DNA from: Paracamarosporium sp. OC-R06-R3
Lineage: Eukaryota > Ascomycota > Dothideomycetes > Pleosporales > Didymosphaeriaceae
NCBI GenBank assembly: GCA_019828545.1
Contig: JACVRA010000044.1
Coordinates: 1-64,000 of the forward strand
Direction: 5' to 3'
Length of the DNA stretch: 64,000 nucleotides
Of the stretch, positions 1 through 10,843 are shown one piece after another. Within the stretch, counting starts at the first letter, position 1; the number at the start of each line of letters is the position of its first letter. The notes under the pieces are model-generated. The model worked only from the letters and a program-made list of their open reading frames with translations. It searched no databases and was not told the origin of the DNA. The position numbers and the translations under genes were made by a program.

Positions 1-413
1 TCGAAATAGAGGCGATATTTATCGATAGAATCAGCTTTGTGGCGGTTGCTGTCCATACCAACTGTCCATTGAGAGATCAGATGGATACTGTGTCGGTTGA
101 TGAAGCGGGTAACCCAGCTCTCGCTAACTGGCTCCTTTGCTATTGTAGAGGCAAAATTCTGTATCATCTCTCTAGTAGGAGGTATATGTCTCTCTGTGAG
201 TCTTTTGATATATCGTACAAGCTCCTGCTCCTCCTGTGGGCTGAGCTTTTGTTGACTATTTGCAGCGGCTGTACGCGTCGCTGTAACACCTCGGTGCCTT
301 CGTGATAACGTAGATCGATTGATACCATATTTGGTAGCAACTTTCGTATACGAGAAATCTTCTCCTAGTTTCCGCGATTTAATTTCATCTATCGCAGCCT
401 AGATTGGGTCCAT
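1..413 (-). pseudogene. pogo/Fot1-type DDE transposase, 5' fragment, broken
   Basis: Read on the minus strand from the ATG at 413, this encodes the N-terminal DNA-binding part of a fungal pogo/Fot1 (Tc1-mariner superfamily) transposase. A psq-like helix-turn-helix (FSYTKVATKYGINRSTLSRR) is followed by a CENP-B/Tc5-type helix-turn-helix (EEQELVRYI ... SWVTRFINRH). The frame then runs off the left edge, so the DDE catalytic domain is outside the window. Codon 5 is a TAG stop (399-401). It would arise from CAG by one C-to-T change in a CpA context, as expected of repeat-induced point mutation (RIP); that origin is inferred. No terminal inverted repeat was identified. Confidence 0.75.
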
Positions 414-611
414 ATTAATAGAGTTATCGCGTGTTGAAAGATAGGGAGTTTTGACGCGTCGGGTGTTCGGCGTGCATTGGCTGAATCCGTGCATTGGGTG
501 CACGGACACGTTATGACCACAATCGAAAACGCCCTACCACGTGCTCTACAACCTTACCTCAACATCACCTACAACAAATTCTAACCATTTGGACCAAGAG
601 TGAACAGTACC

Positions 612-1940
612 ATGGCATCGCGTTGGGCCAACGACGAAGCTGACAAGGCGGAGGACCTACGCCGTAAGAAAGAAAAGGAAGAAAAGAAGCGCCTCAAGCT
701 CCAAAAGCAACAAGCCGAACAAGAAGCTGCGGCGGCGGCAGGTCGGGAAAGAGAGTTGGAACCACGTCCAGCAAAGCGGCGACGGCTCTCTAATGACATT
801 ACCACTCAAGATACTGCACCCCAAGAGACGCCAGCAGAAAGAAAACTCCTACGCTTTGACGGCGGAGGCTGGGGTCCATGCCGTCACACCTCGAACTATG
901 AGATTCTAAATCACATCGAAGAGGGCTCCTACGGCTGGGTATCCCGTGCGCGAGAGATATCCACCGGTTCCATTGTCGCGCTGAAGAAAGTCAAGATGGA
1001 CTATCAACAGCAGGATGGATTCCCCATTACAGCCCTCCGTGAAATCGCCATCTTACAGCGCGCACGCCACAAAAACATTGTCTCTTTGCACGAAGTTCTC
1101 TCCGGCTCGGATCCCTCCGAGGTAGTCCTCGTCATGGGGTTCTTCGAGCACGACCTGAAGACGCTACAAGAAGACATGCCTGAGCCCTTCCTCGCCTCCG
1201 AAGTGAAAACACTACTGAAACAACTCACATCTGCGCTCTCTTTTCTGCAATCGAATCACATTCTTCATCGAGATCTGAAGACCTCCAATATATTACTGAA
1301 CAATCACGGCCATCTGAGGGTTGCTGATTTTGGCATGGCACGCTACATACCGCCTCCAGACGCGCGCCTCACGCAACTCGTGGTGACGCTGTGGTACCGT
1401 GCACCAGAACTCCTTCTCGGCACCGAGACGTATGGTACAGAGATCGATATGTGGAGTCTGGGCTGTATATTCGGCGAGCTACTCCTCAAAGAACCCATCC
1501 TACAAGGTAAAAACGAGGTTGACGAGTTAAGCCTCATATTCGCTCTCTGTGGTCTGCCCACGGATCGCAGCTGGCCTGGTTTCTGGCGCCTGCCTAATGC
1601 GAAGGGACTCAAGATCCCACGGGACTCGGGCACAAAGAGTGGGGGTGTGATTAGGACCAAGTTCCCATTCCTGACGAACGCAGGTGCAGATCTACTCATG
1701 AGTTTGTTGTCTCTGAACCCGGAGCATAGGCCCAGCGCAGACGAGGTTTTGGAGCATGCATACTTCAGAGAACAGCCTAAACCTAAGCCGATGGAGATGT
1801 TTCCCACGTTTCCGAGTAAAGCGGGGCAAGAGAGGAGAAGAAGGAAGAGCCCGACTGCGCCTAAGAGAGGTGACGCACCTATCTTTGCCAATCGAGAGGA
1901 GGAACAGGCGGGTGCGGGGTTTCAGTTGAGAGTAGCGTAA
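612..1940 (+). CDS. CDK11-like cyclin-dependent protein kinase
   Basis: Serine/threonine kinase of the CDK11 (PITSLRE) family; the fission-yeast counterpart is Ppk23. It presumably acts in the nucleus in transcription or splicing control. It is a single exon of 442 aa. The start is the ATG at 612 in an ACCATGG context; an in-frame GTG 12 nt earlier is not a credible eukaryotic start. A charged lysine/glutamate-rich N-terminal helix (about residues 1-85) precedes the kinase domain. Visible kinase motifs are the glycine loop EEGSYGWVSRA, VALKKVK with the catalytic lysine, the cyclin-binding helix FPITALREIAIL (PITALRE rather than PITSLRE), HRDLKTSNILLN, DFGMAR and TLWYRAPELLLG. All catalytic residues are intact. 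The gene is convergent with the secreted-protein gene downstream. Confidence 0.92.
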   Translation: MASRWANDEADKAEDLRRKKEKEEKKRLKLQKQQAEQEAAAAAGRERELEPRPAKRRRLSNDITTQDTAPQETPAERKLLRFDGGGWGPCRHTSNYEILNHIEEGSYGWVSRAREISTGSIVALKKVKMDYQQQDGFPITALREIAILQRARHKNIVSLHEVLSGSDPSEVVLVMGFFEHDLKTLQEDMPEPFLASEVKTLLKQLTSALSFLQSNHILHRDLKTSNILLNNHGHLRVADFGMARYIPPPDARLTQLVVTLWYRAPELLLGTETYGTEIDMWSLGCIFGELLLKEPILQGKNEVDELSLIFALCGLPTDRSWPGFWRLPNAKGLKIPRDSGTKSGGVIRTKFPFLTNAGADLLMSLLSLNPEHRPSADEVLEHAYFREQPKPKPMEMFPTFPSKAGQERRRRKSPTAPKRGDAPIFANREEEQAGAGFQLRVA

Positions 1941-2205
1941 CAACACTGGCCTGATCTAAGCGGTCGCTTTGGCCAGGAAGCTAGACATTTGCGGGATGCG
2001 TGAATAGACATTGAATGTAATTACACCCTCCTATAGTTTGGTTCGAAGCTGATTGTGATACAACCAAATGGAGAGACTCGAGCCCATGCCATATCATGTA
2101 GAATGCCCCGAACATACATGAAACGCGTCTAACCATGTCACCAAGTCCCTCATCTACGTTCGAACCTCCGCAGCACCCTCGTCCATCTTCACTACCCACT
2201 ATCCG

Positions 2206-3423
2206 CTAGCAAAAAACAGCCTGAGCAGCGAATGGTAAGTTACCCATAAAAGTTTGCACCATTAGAAGCTTCCCAATTGAGCAGGGAGCCGCCTCTCTAC
2301 CGTCACGTTAGCCGCCCTTTGTCTAAAAGCATAATCGTGTTCAGCAGTACTTACTCGCAGAAAGTGCAGTGGCAGCGATTGTTGAGAATGACACTACGAA
2401 TCGGGAACTGCAACTCGGTATAAGCTCCCTTGTCTAGGAGTATCATATAAGCGCCGTTTTCTCCTGACTGTTGGTAAGCGGTACCGCAGAATGCGGGGTG
2501 CTGGTCTTCTGCAGTGATAGCGACGACTGAATCTACATCTTTTGTGTCAAGGCTCTGAGGAACTGAGTTGACGGTAGAGAGACTAAGATCTGGAAATGAA
2601 AAGTATGATTAGTTTTATTCGTCTCCAGTGTCTGTACTATCTGCTGACATTGACATTGACAAGCAAACATTAAACTGCCACCATCGTGAGGTGGAAACAT
2701 TGAACATGGAACGAGTATGAAACCAAGCCAGCCACCCGGTCAAGGTTGCCCACGTTGCGCCATAACTTTACTTACTGTCCCGGCGGGAGTCCCGGTCGCT
2801 GCCGGTGTCGGAGATGGGAACCGTGTCTAGGTCATCGAGCTGAACATAGGCGTCAGATTCAACTTCGGCTCCAGCTCCTCCATCTTCTTGCTCCACCTGA
2901 ACCAGCCCCTCCAGCTTATGACGCCTCAGCGGGTAACACTGGATGCCAAAAGCTCGAAACGGCAGGTCACCCCACCAGTCGCGGCGCTTGCTGTTTGCCA
3001 TGAAAGGTCTGCCGATTTTCTTGTCGCTACAGCCAAGTCAGTTTCGACAGTGATAAAGAGTGAGAGTTCATACTTATCCCAAATGCGGCACTCGGCATTG
3101 TGGAACACATGGATGGACAAGAAGCCATCTTTCGAGTGTAGAACGTCGAACGAAGCATTCCACGTGTAAGGTGGGCCTTGACTGCCTGAATCGGGCCAAG
3201 TGGTAGCACAAGGGATCGCTCCGGGGAAGGGCGCCCAGTCGATCTGAGGTTCACGACGCAATACGCGGGTGTCGGCGAGGTCGCCGTCGCCTGGAGACCA
3301 TACCGCAACGGGGCCTATAGAACGCGCGATTAGCAATGGATTGTATGAGTTGGAGGGCTACTCACTGGCGAAGACGAGGCCAACGGTAGCGGTAGCCGCC
3401 GCGAGGTAGTAGAAGGCGCGCAT
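2206..3423 (-). CDS. Predicted secreted protein, 5 exons, unknown function
   Basis: Not a family I recognise. Exons on the minus strand are 3423-3366, 3314-3074, 3026-2776, 2589-2355 and 2296-2206, giving 291 aa. Introns are 51, 47, 186 and 58 nt with GT-AG ends, and clear CTGAC or CTAAC branch sites in introns 2 and 4. Exon 1 encodes almost only a signal peptide (M-R, then a hydrophobic Ala-rich stretch ending VFAS); the first intron splits the Ser codon after it. The mature part is Trp-rich early (DWAPFPG, GPPYTWNASF, RRDWWGD), then acidic, then Cys-rich near the end (FCG, CHCTFCE, APCS, terminal FC), with 9 cysteines in all. A shorter product ending at the stop just inside intron 3 is possible if that intron is retained. 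The neighbouring cysteine-rich pseudogene has the same exon-1 layout. Confidence 0.6.
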
Positions 3424-4206
3424 GGAAGAGAGAGGAAAGTAGGAAGGCGCAAGTAAGTTGTAAAGGCAAAGACACAATCCGCCAGTTGCCGCTTGCTAGA
3501 GGTTTTGTCGAGTTGAGTGTCGAAAGGAAGGCGGGGTCGAGTCTTATATACACAGGTGAGAGGGCGCGGGAAGCAAACGGTATAGTGGCGCGAGCGAAAA
3601 CTGCAGTCGCCTACAAACGCCGAGATTGCGGTGTTACGTCGTCATAGGAGATAAGCTGCTGTGAAGAGCTTAGATCCTGTTCATGAGCTCCCTATGCCAT
3701 CGGGAACTCGAGTACTACCTACCGCTCCAAGATCTTGTTGCCTGTGCTAGGGTAACATAAGGTGCCCCAAATTCCACCACAGCATTGTACTCGCGATACT
3801 CGAGCACATGTGACAAAGAGGAATTAAGAGGCGAAACCTGCAAATCTACATGTACTACAACTGTATGGCCGTTCGAGTACTCTCCGGATTTGTATGGCCA
3901 GGCCTGGAGTGGTTTGCGTGATGGAAAAATCACTAGTGGGATCACAACAAGTCTCATGATCATTTGTCCAGAACAGCCCAATGTCATTGATAGAGAAGAT
4001 TCTGACGAACAGTTTCCATTTCTCCTTCAACCCCACCTTGACCGATGAGTATCATAAGCCGTGTGCCGTTGAACAGAGAAACCATATCATGCCTAACTCG
4101 TGGAAGACTTCGAGTCCTTCACATTCCAGCCCTTCCACTGAAAGTGGACCGGCCCCGACCCATCTACCTAAGTCGTGAGCGGACTAGAGTGAGCCTGAGC
4201 CCACCA
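3424..4206. other. Gene-poor stretch between two secreted-protein loci
   Basis: No gene is supported. It should hold the promoter of the minus-strand secreted gene starting at 3423. A minus-strand 80-codon reading frame (3957 to 3715) starts with a hydrophobic M-R-L-V-V-I-P-L segment and could be a third small secreted protein or a decayed copy. It has no cysteine pattern or conserved motif I can name, so I do not call it. Confidence 0.4.
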
Positions 4207-4611
4207 CTAGCAGTGGAACCCACATCCTTGACGACACTACATCTCCATTAGCACCACGTCACTCATTCGACGTCAATATATACGGGAAACAACGCACCTT
4301 AGGCAGCTGATCACACACCTCCCGAATGTAGCCTTGCTGGTAGTTGGAGAGCTAATACCATCAATGACCCATGCAGTCGTTCATGCGGTCGTTGCACGGG
4401 GTGCAGCGGCCGTTAAGACCGTGCGGAACGAAGGAGTTGTTGAACGGGTTGTGGGGAACAACGGCGGTGAGGTTGGTGTCGCGTTTGCAGGCGGGACCCA
4501 CGATACAATTAGCAACATTCTTTCAGTATTTTATCTACCTTGAGGTAACTTACTAGCGAAGGCGCAAGCCACCAGAGCCGTGATGAACATGAGAGAGATG
4601 AAGATACGCAT
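4207..4611 (-). pseudogene. Decayed small cysteine-rich secreted (effector-like) protein gene
   Basis: Exon 1 (4611-4554, 58 nt) encodes a signal peptide (MRIFISLMFITALVACAFA) and ends in a perfect GTAAGT donor. A cysteine-rich reading frame resumes at about 4497 (motifs PACKRDTN, GRCTPCNDRMNDCMGH, REVCDQLP), crosses a good 61-nt intron (4297-4237, branch GCTAAT) and ends CRQGCGFHC-stop at 4207. Three lesions are visible. The acceptor that would keep frame reads GG instead of AG (4499-4498), although a GCTAAT branch site sits correctly upstream. In-frame stops TGA (4363-4361) and TAG (4354-4352) interrupt the body. The only upstream AG (4521-4520) gives the wrong phase. Family unknown; 'effector-like' rests on small size, signal peptide and cysteines. 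A live truncated product ending at 4361 cannot be excluded. Confidence 0.55.
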
Positions 4612-5428
4612 ACTGAAGGCACGGGATGTGACCCAAGCTATGTGGTTGACGGTCAAAGGTGTGCAGATGATTGTGTGCTGTTGAGTGTGAGTGGATGCTC
4701 CAAGGTGTGTGTATGGGGGTACATAAAGGGATGAAGGAGCGCACAGAGCACTTACTAGAGTATAGAGAGGTCAACCGGTGCACACGAATTCTTGTCGTTC
4801 GGCGTGTATTTCTGAGTGTGAGAGGTTTCACTCTTATGTCCCGACAGGCTTGTATAGAGAGTGGCTGCGCGCGTTAACCGCACGTAATCACTTCGAAGAC
4901 AGATAGGGAAAACCGAACAGCCTATGCTGATCGTATAGAAGCCGCATCCAGATCAGTGCCCAGTAGTGAAATAGCTGAAATCCAAGTAAGAGGAAAGTCA
5001 ACATGTTCATCATCTAGCAACTGCTCATGACTCCCCCTCCTTGATACACAAAACCTAAATAGAAAAGATATCCCATGAGCATGACGCGGAGTGAACTCAA
5101 AGTTCAAATAAGTGAAGACATCGCTGAGAAGAACGTCATAGCACAATCGTGTTGGTCTGTGGGGATCCCCGCATTCTGTCGTCTATCGTGTGAGTGTGCG
5201 AGATCTCTCAGCGCAAGTGGACACTTTTACTGCCAATTATATTATCTCCATCCATGTGAATTTGTATCAACACATCAAAAACTCCACGCTAACAATAACC
5301 AATCGTCTCTCATCAATGTCATCGTAGCTTTTCTTTTCACACCTCCGACCACCATCCTTCCTCCGACCATGATAACAACCTCACTCCCGCTTGATACCTG
5401 TCTCATAGGTTAAGACACGATCATCCCT
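4612..5428. other. Intergenic, no gene seen
   Basis: Contains the upstream region of the cysteine-rich pseudogene and the 3' flank of the minus-strand TMEM16 gene. Short open frames here lack coding character and motifs. Confidence 0.4.
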
Positions 5429-7812
5429 TCAAAGCTCCTTCTTCCTCTCAGGGCTCTTCTCAACCTCAGCCCGTTGAATTAACTCTTGACCCACAGTAAC
5501 CGTCTCCCTCCATCCCCTCTGCCTTCCCCAGAATCTCTCCTCTGCGGTGCTCTCCCTAAGACTGCTCCTTCTCGCATCCTCCTCCAAGCTCTCCCTAGTG
5601 ATTTGCTCACTGGCCTCTTTGATCTTCGGTAACCTTTGCAGGTCCTTTAGATTCTCTTCAAAATATTGCTTCCGAACTAAGAACCTATCACGGCGTTCCT
5701 TCTGTAGGCCAGGAGACGAGAGTTTGGATATGGCGATGCGGATACCGAAGCGCACAACGAAGAAGACGTGTTCGGATAGGAAAATGGTGAGGAGTAGGGC
5801 CCAGGCGCGTATGTTAGCGGGTGTGCCATCGGGGCCGAGACCGTCGTTAGAGAAAAGATAAACAAGTGCGGCAGTGGTAAGACTGCCGAGCCAGGTGAGG
5901 AAAGAGAGTGAGTCGAGCCACGGACCAATGGTGTCAGCCCGCCACGGTGTGGGACGTTGCATTTCTACGCAAATCTTGATCGCATCGGCGCGCAGCTCGA
6001 TCCAGTCATTGATAAGGAAGGAGACGCTAGTGAGGGGCCAAACAACGGAGAAGAGAGAGAGGTATCCAAATTGAAGGACCATCTCGCGGAGATCAGTGGT
6101 CACATCGTAGACGTCTAGGTCGGCTTCTTCGCGGACGCGCTTCAGGAAAGCGGCATCCTCCGGTGGATCATTGATAGAAGGGGCAGGAGAAGCCCCGCCG
6201 TTCTTTGCGGCGCGTTCGGATTGAATCTGCTTAAGCTTGGAGAAACCTCGGCGTTTGAGGTACGGAACAATAAGCTCCAGTCCCAGGTTTACAATTTGGG
6301 CGGTTACTGTAAAATATATTACTTGCTTCCGAAGACGGTCTGGATTGATAGTCCAGTCTGCACCAGGACCTTGAAGTTGCTTTTCGTGTTCGGCGAACGG
6401 TCTTACGGTTAAGCTGAAGACATCGAGGTACGGCACGATGATGTTGCCAAAGGGAACGTAAACGAACGCTGTAAGGAAAATAGGTAGGTAAGAAGTAATG
6501 AAGTTGAGAACGAAGATCTTTTGCGTAAGGGCGGTTTCATACGCAGCATGGGTCTCGTAATTTTCGTAGTCAGTAAGCTGAGTCGCCAACTTGGTGAGGA
6601 TACCAGATAGGACGGGCATGGTTGTGGTGAGGATACCAGTGGGGATGAAAACCTGACCATCGTTAGTGGTAGAAAAGACCAAAGGATAAAAGACTTACCA
6701 GAACCGATTTCAGTGGCCCATTGTATACTTCAGATATGAACACTTCAATACCAAAGCAGGTCGCAATCAATGTACCCAATAACGAGGCGGCGGCCAGTGC
6801 GAATGGGATTTGAAGTAGCTGTCTCTGCAGCCGCTTTTTGACCGAAAAGATGCCAACCTGCTCGCCTGTAACAGGATCCGTGGTGATATGCTCGTGCAGG
6901 AACTGCTTCCTCTTGTGTTCGATACGGGATACGCCACGGACACCCCACCGCACGCCGAGGTCAACCTCTTGATGTTTCCACCATTCGGAAAAGATCAGGC
7001 ACCACAAACAGCTCACGATACCGTATAATGGGGAGAAGTGTCCGAAAAAGAGCCATGCTACAGTACCGAAGGCCGCAGGAAAGACAAGGAAGGTAAAATA
7101 AGACTGCGTGAAGGCGAAGTAAAAGGCGATCTGCTCATGTCAGCCTATGTATCTCTCAACAAATCAATGACAAGCTTACCTTCTCTCCTAATCGGTTGCG
7201 GATATCGTCTAGGTCCTCCGTCTTGAGAAAGTAGGACGAGGTCCATTTCTTGATCCAATCCTTGTTGTACGCATGATCATGCAGAGCGAATATTGACTCC
7301 ACGTCTTCCCACTCCCCCTCTTTTGGTGTGATGCCTGCTCCCCCCTCGGCTACTGGATTTGTGACGAGCTGATATATGATGCGCAGGCGCTCGGCTTCGT
7401 AGAGGGGTTCGGCCTCGAGTGCTTCGCGAGTTTCTTTAGGAGGGGCAGCGGCCCGTACGCCGTGGATCCAGTCGCGGACCCTACGAGGAACATTAGACTG
7501 TAGCTGGACCAACTTCCAAGGGCTATGCGCACCGTGACCTGTACACCTCACCGAACAAATGTTCGTCTGAAGCAACTCTCACAAAGAGCAAGACAGAATG
7601 CGAGTCTCCGTTGCGGACCTCCGTCTGCAACCCCACGGAAGAGAGCGCCTCAACCAATTTCTGAAACTGAGCGACTGCTTTCCCCTTTTCTACACCTTGT
7701 CAACATAATATCCAAGCCAGGCATACCTACAATACTCACCAGTCTTCGTGAATCGGTATACAATCACATAGTCGACATCCATGTTCGTCTGGAGAGCCTG
7801 ACTCTTCGCCAT
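5429..7812 (-). CDS. TMEM16/anoctamin family membrane protein (fungal Ist2/afTMEM16 type)
   Basis: Predicted calcium-regulated lipid scramblase or ER-plasma membrane tether. Exons are 7812-7740, 7689-7533, 7480-7180, 7130-6699 and 6652-5429 (704 aa, close to the roughly 735 aa of characterised fungal TMEM16 proteins). The second donor is GTGCGC, which restores the family motif VYRSRVRDW; the more upstream GT candidates do not. The cytosolic N-terminal domain ([41 protein letters not shown]) precedes about ten hydrophobic segments starting at IAFYFAF. The acidic segments NDWIELRADA and LSEHVFFVVRF match the TM7 and TM8 regions that carry calcium-binding Asp/Glu in the family. The C-terminal tail is highly charged, as usual. 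Family assignment is strong; scramblase activity is inferred. Confidence 0.92.
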
Positions 7813-8602
7813 GGTGCCAAAATAGCTCAAACAGAGCGTGTCCAGGCAAAGGAACCGAAATTATAGGAAGAAGAGGTCTGTAGAGGGGTTGTGGCTTTCC
7901 AACTTTTAAAGACAGGGAAGCTGTGTGATAGTCGACCAAGCTCCCGGTGCGGGCGCGCAAACGTCATAGGCGCGATCTGGATCCGCGGCTATCCCTGCCT
8001 CACATCCACATCATCATGAATGTTTCGCAGAACAAGGCAGCTCTTGCACATACGCAATTGCCTTTCATATGTTGATCCTTACTGCATAAACCTGGGATAC
8101 ACCACAAATTATTTGTAAATAGACAGACAGGTTCTTCATATAGAGTAGACATGATATACCTAGCACTGCGAACACTGCTAATTCAATTCAATATTCAGAA
8201 CCTGTCCAACGAAGCTCTTCGAGCATACTAAATTGCCGGTAGCTTGGGTTTGTCCACAACGGTACCGATCGAACTTCATCCGGGTGTTCGTATTCAAAAC
8301 CCACAACCATTTTCAAAGGTATACGCCATCGTACGTATAGCTCTTTCTAGCAGTAGACACCAGCGTCCACGACGTGCCTGCTTTCGTAGAGAACAATACC
8401 AAGATTCAGTCCACACATGCTCAACTTCCACCTTCATTCCATCCATTTTTGTCCCATAGAATTACATACAATCCGGTGGACGTCAGTTGTATCCGGTGGT
8501 CTGGCTCATGAAGCGATTCGTACTGCTGGCCCAGTTCTGCACGATGCAGAAGTCTCATTTTCTCGAATATCGAGGCGACCAATGGTCCCCAAACCAGGGT
8601 TC
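7813..8602. other. Intergenic: TMEM16 promoter and RNPS1-like 3' flank
   Basis: Lies upstream of the minus-strand TMEM16 start (7812) and downstream of the minus-strand SR-protein stop (8603). No coding region or RNA gene recognised. Confidence 0.4.
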
Positions 8603-9774
8603 CTATCTCCTGGGAGGAACACGCCCTCGGCTCCGGCTCCGGCTCCGACTGTAGCTACCATATGAACTGTAGCTTGGGCTCCTTCTACTGCCACCGCCTG
8701 TACGTGGAGGAGAATCCCGTCTTCGGTAGCCGGTCCCATCTCCGCCGCGCCTTGGCGGTGGGCTTCTCGACCGAGAACGGGAATACGACATGCTTCGCCT
8801 AGGTGATCGAGATCGTGAGCGCGATAATGAGCGCCTTGGTCGGTATCCATGGTCATCTCTGCCACCTCGGAAACCTCCCCTGCCACCTCTACCTCCTCTG
8901 CCTGGGTATCTGCCCCCATAGCCGCCTGGTGGTGATCGAGAACGTCCGCGCGGAGAAAACCCTCGTCGTGGTCCACCCATAGGTGGTGGTCGGTATCCAC
9001 CTGGTGGTCCTCCTGGTCGGTAATCAAAGTCGCGATCTCGTGGCGGGGGTCCTCTACGAATGGGAGGTGGCGAGCGTGAGAAGCGGCGGCGAGGGAGAAC
9101 GATCGAAACTAGGATCTTTGCGCCGTCTAACTGAGCTTCATGCATCTTGGCAATTGCGCGCTCGGCGTCTTCGATTTCTTCGTATAAGACGTAGGCTGTG
9201 CCGCGATTTACGTTGACTGCAAGTTCAGCTATGAAATCGCGTGAAGCACCGTTGGTGCTGTACTTACAAACAGGATTCAGAGGTAGTTTAATGTCCTTAA
9301 TGGGTCCGTAGCTACCGAAAATCTCTCGCAGGTGACCTTCGTTGACGTTCTTGGTCAATTGCTCAATCACGATCTATAGCTGATCAACATGCTGTTCACC
9401 GAAAGCTTGATGTCCTGACTGCAGTATATGCTGACCTTTGCGCTTCGCGGAGCTGGAGGACTGCTCCTTCTGCTTGGGCTTCGCGTGAAACTCCTGCCTC
9501 TAGAGGACCGTGATCGTGATCTGCCGTCTGGGGTAAGGCTGCGGCGCCCATTGCGACGAGGAGATTGCGACCTCGGCGGGGATCGAGTTCGCGAGCGCGA
9601 GTAAGAGCGAGCACGAGAGCGAGAGCGCGGTGATACAGAGCGCTGTGGAGTGCGCGACATGGATCGATCGGAAGCTGAACGCCTTGGTGATCGCGTGCGC
9701 GAACGGCCGCGCGATGCGCTTCGGGTTGGCTCGCGGTTGCGCGCTGGCGTGGGAGACCGAGAGTCGTCAGGCAT
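8603..9774 (-). CDS. RNPS1-like SR-rich RNA-binding protein
   Basis: Nuclear splicing / exon-junction-complex-associated factor. Exons are 9774-9436, 9373-9268 and 9216-8603 (352 aa). Residues 1-113 are an Arg/Ser-rich domain with many RS, RSRS and SPRR repeats. One RRM follows (IVIEQLTKNVNEGHLREIFG ... LPLNPVFNVNRGTAYVLY ... MHEAQLDGAKILVSIVLPRR), which is the diagnostic RNPS1 arrangement. The C-terminus is Arg/Gly/Pro-rich, then RS-rich again. Intron 2 (9267-9217) falls inside the RRM; removing it reconnects LPLNPV to FNVNRGTAY exactly as in homologues. Intron 1 uses a weak GTCAGC donor. The gene is divergent from profilin, about 1.1 kb away. Confidence 0.9.
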
Positions 9775-10843
9775 GACGGTTACAAGCCAATTTTGTATAT
9801 GATGTTTGTTGTCTGTAGAAGAATTAGCAGTATCGCGTCAAACAGAGTGTGGCGGAGGCCACTGGTCTTGAACGTGCCGACTGGCTGGAGCTTTTGGAGC
9901 TCCAGGAAGCTCTCAGAGACGCTCGGACCAGGGTCACGTGATTGTCTGGGATCAGTGCATCTTGGGCGCATTCCATCGTACGGGACACTGGTTGCCGCTT
10001 CACTCATGCTTGCTGCGTCCGGACTGTAGAGATATCTAGGTAGTATTGCTGTACCGAAGAAAACCGATGTTCTGGAGTGGTCATGCGAAAGGATTAAGAC
10101 ACGGTGATCAACAGCAAGAGTGTTTGGAGTTTGGACGCAAGCTTGCTGTATAGCAGAGCAAAACAGGTCCACCTCGCCGTTAGATCGGCAGGTGTTGGTC
10201 TTCACAAGAGAAACGACGGATGGGTAGGTGCATCTTGTGCATCCAGCACCTCCTCTTTGCAATGCCAGAACAAGAAGCCATCGAGGACGGCAAAGCTTCC
10301 ATTCCCCAGCCAACCGCCAGATCCGGCATTTCACGCTTCACACGTCGCCGCAGCGCGTGAAGGCAGGCAACGGCACATAACAAGGCCAAGCGCTGTCCGT
10401 GATGGCGGCCACAGTCGTCATGTCCCGCACCGTGCCGCTCATCTGTCCGAGTAGCGTGTGAACCCAAGACAAACCCCCACTTCACCCGGCAGGCATTCCA
10501 GCGCTGGCAGCTGGCGTGATGGCTGGCCAGAACTGCGTATGTGACGGCGACGAGGCATAAACAAGGGCGGGGTCGAATCGACAGGGCGGTTGAAAAACCT
10601 CGTGCCCCACCATCTCCGTCTGTGTGTCTCACTAGCCCCCGTACTGACCTCCTGCTTGTCTGCCCAACAACAAAACCCTCACCGCTCTCTACGCCCTCAT
10701 ACTCGCTGCCTGCCTGCTTAGTCAAGCGCTGCTTCTGTCCCGCCACCTGGGCCCAACCCTGAGCCTTCCGTGTTCCTTGCATCAGCCTTCTCGTCCCCAA
10801 TTACCCCTCCACAAGCTCCCGTGGCCCGCACAACCCCTCCATC
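9775..10843. promoter_or_regulatory. Divergent intergenic region between RNPS1-like gene and profilin
   Basis: Shared upstream region for the minus-strand SR-protein gene (ATG 9774) and plus-strand profilin (ATG 10844). It has a palindromic TCACGTGA (9934-9941), the core bound by Cbf1/USF-type bHLH factors. Just before profilin there is a C/T-rich tract, as often seen in fungal 5' leaders. A 206-codon open frame on the minus strand has no motif and is probably chance. Confidence 0.45.

Noticed and set aside
600..611. GTG-initiated extension of the CDK11-like kinase
   Set aside because: GTG is not a credible nuclear start here; the ATG at 612 has an ACCATGG context.
1343..1891. 182-codon minus-strand frame inside the kinase gene
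   Set aside because: Antisense shadow of the kinase coding sequence.
2041..2080. GGTTCGA-like string suggesting a tRNA T-loop
   Set aside because: No acceptor, D or anticodon arms could be folded around it.
3715..3957. Minus-strand 80-codon frame with hydrophobic start
   Set aside because: Only one weak feature; no conserved motif or intron support, so left as a remark.
8506..9027. 173-codon frame overlapping the RNPS1-like 3' half
   Set aside because: Alternate frame of the RS/RG repeats; His/Asp-rich artefact.
10180..10800. 206-codon open frame on the minus strand upstream of profilin
   Set aside because: No motif, odd composition, overlaps the divergent promoter; consistent with GC-rich chance.
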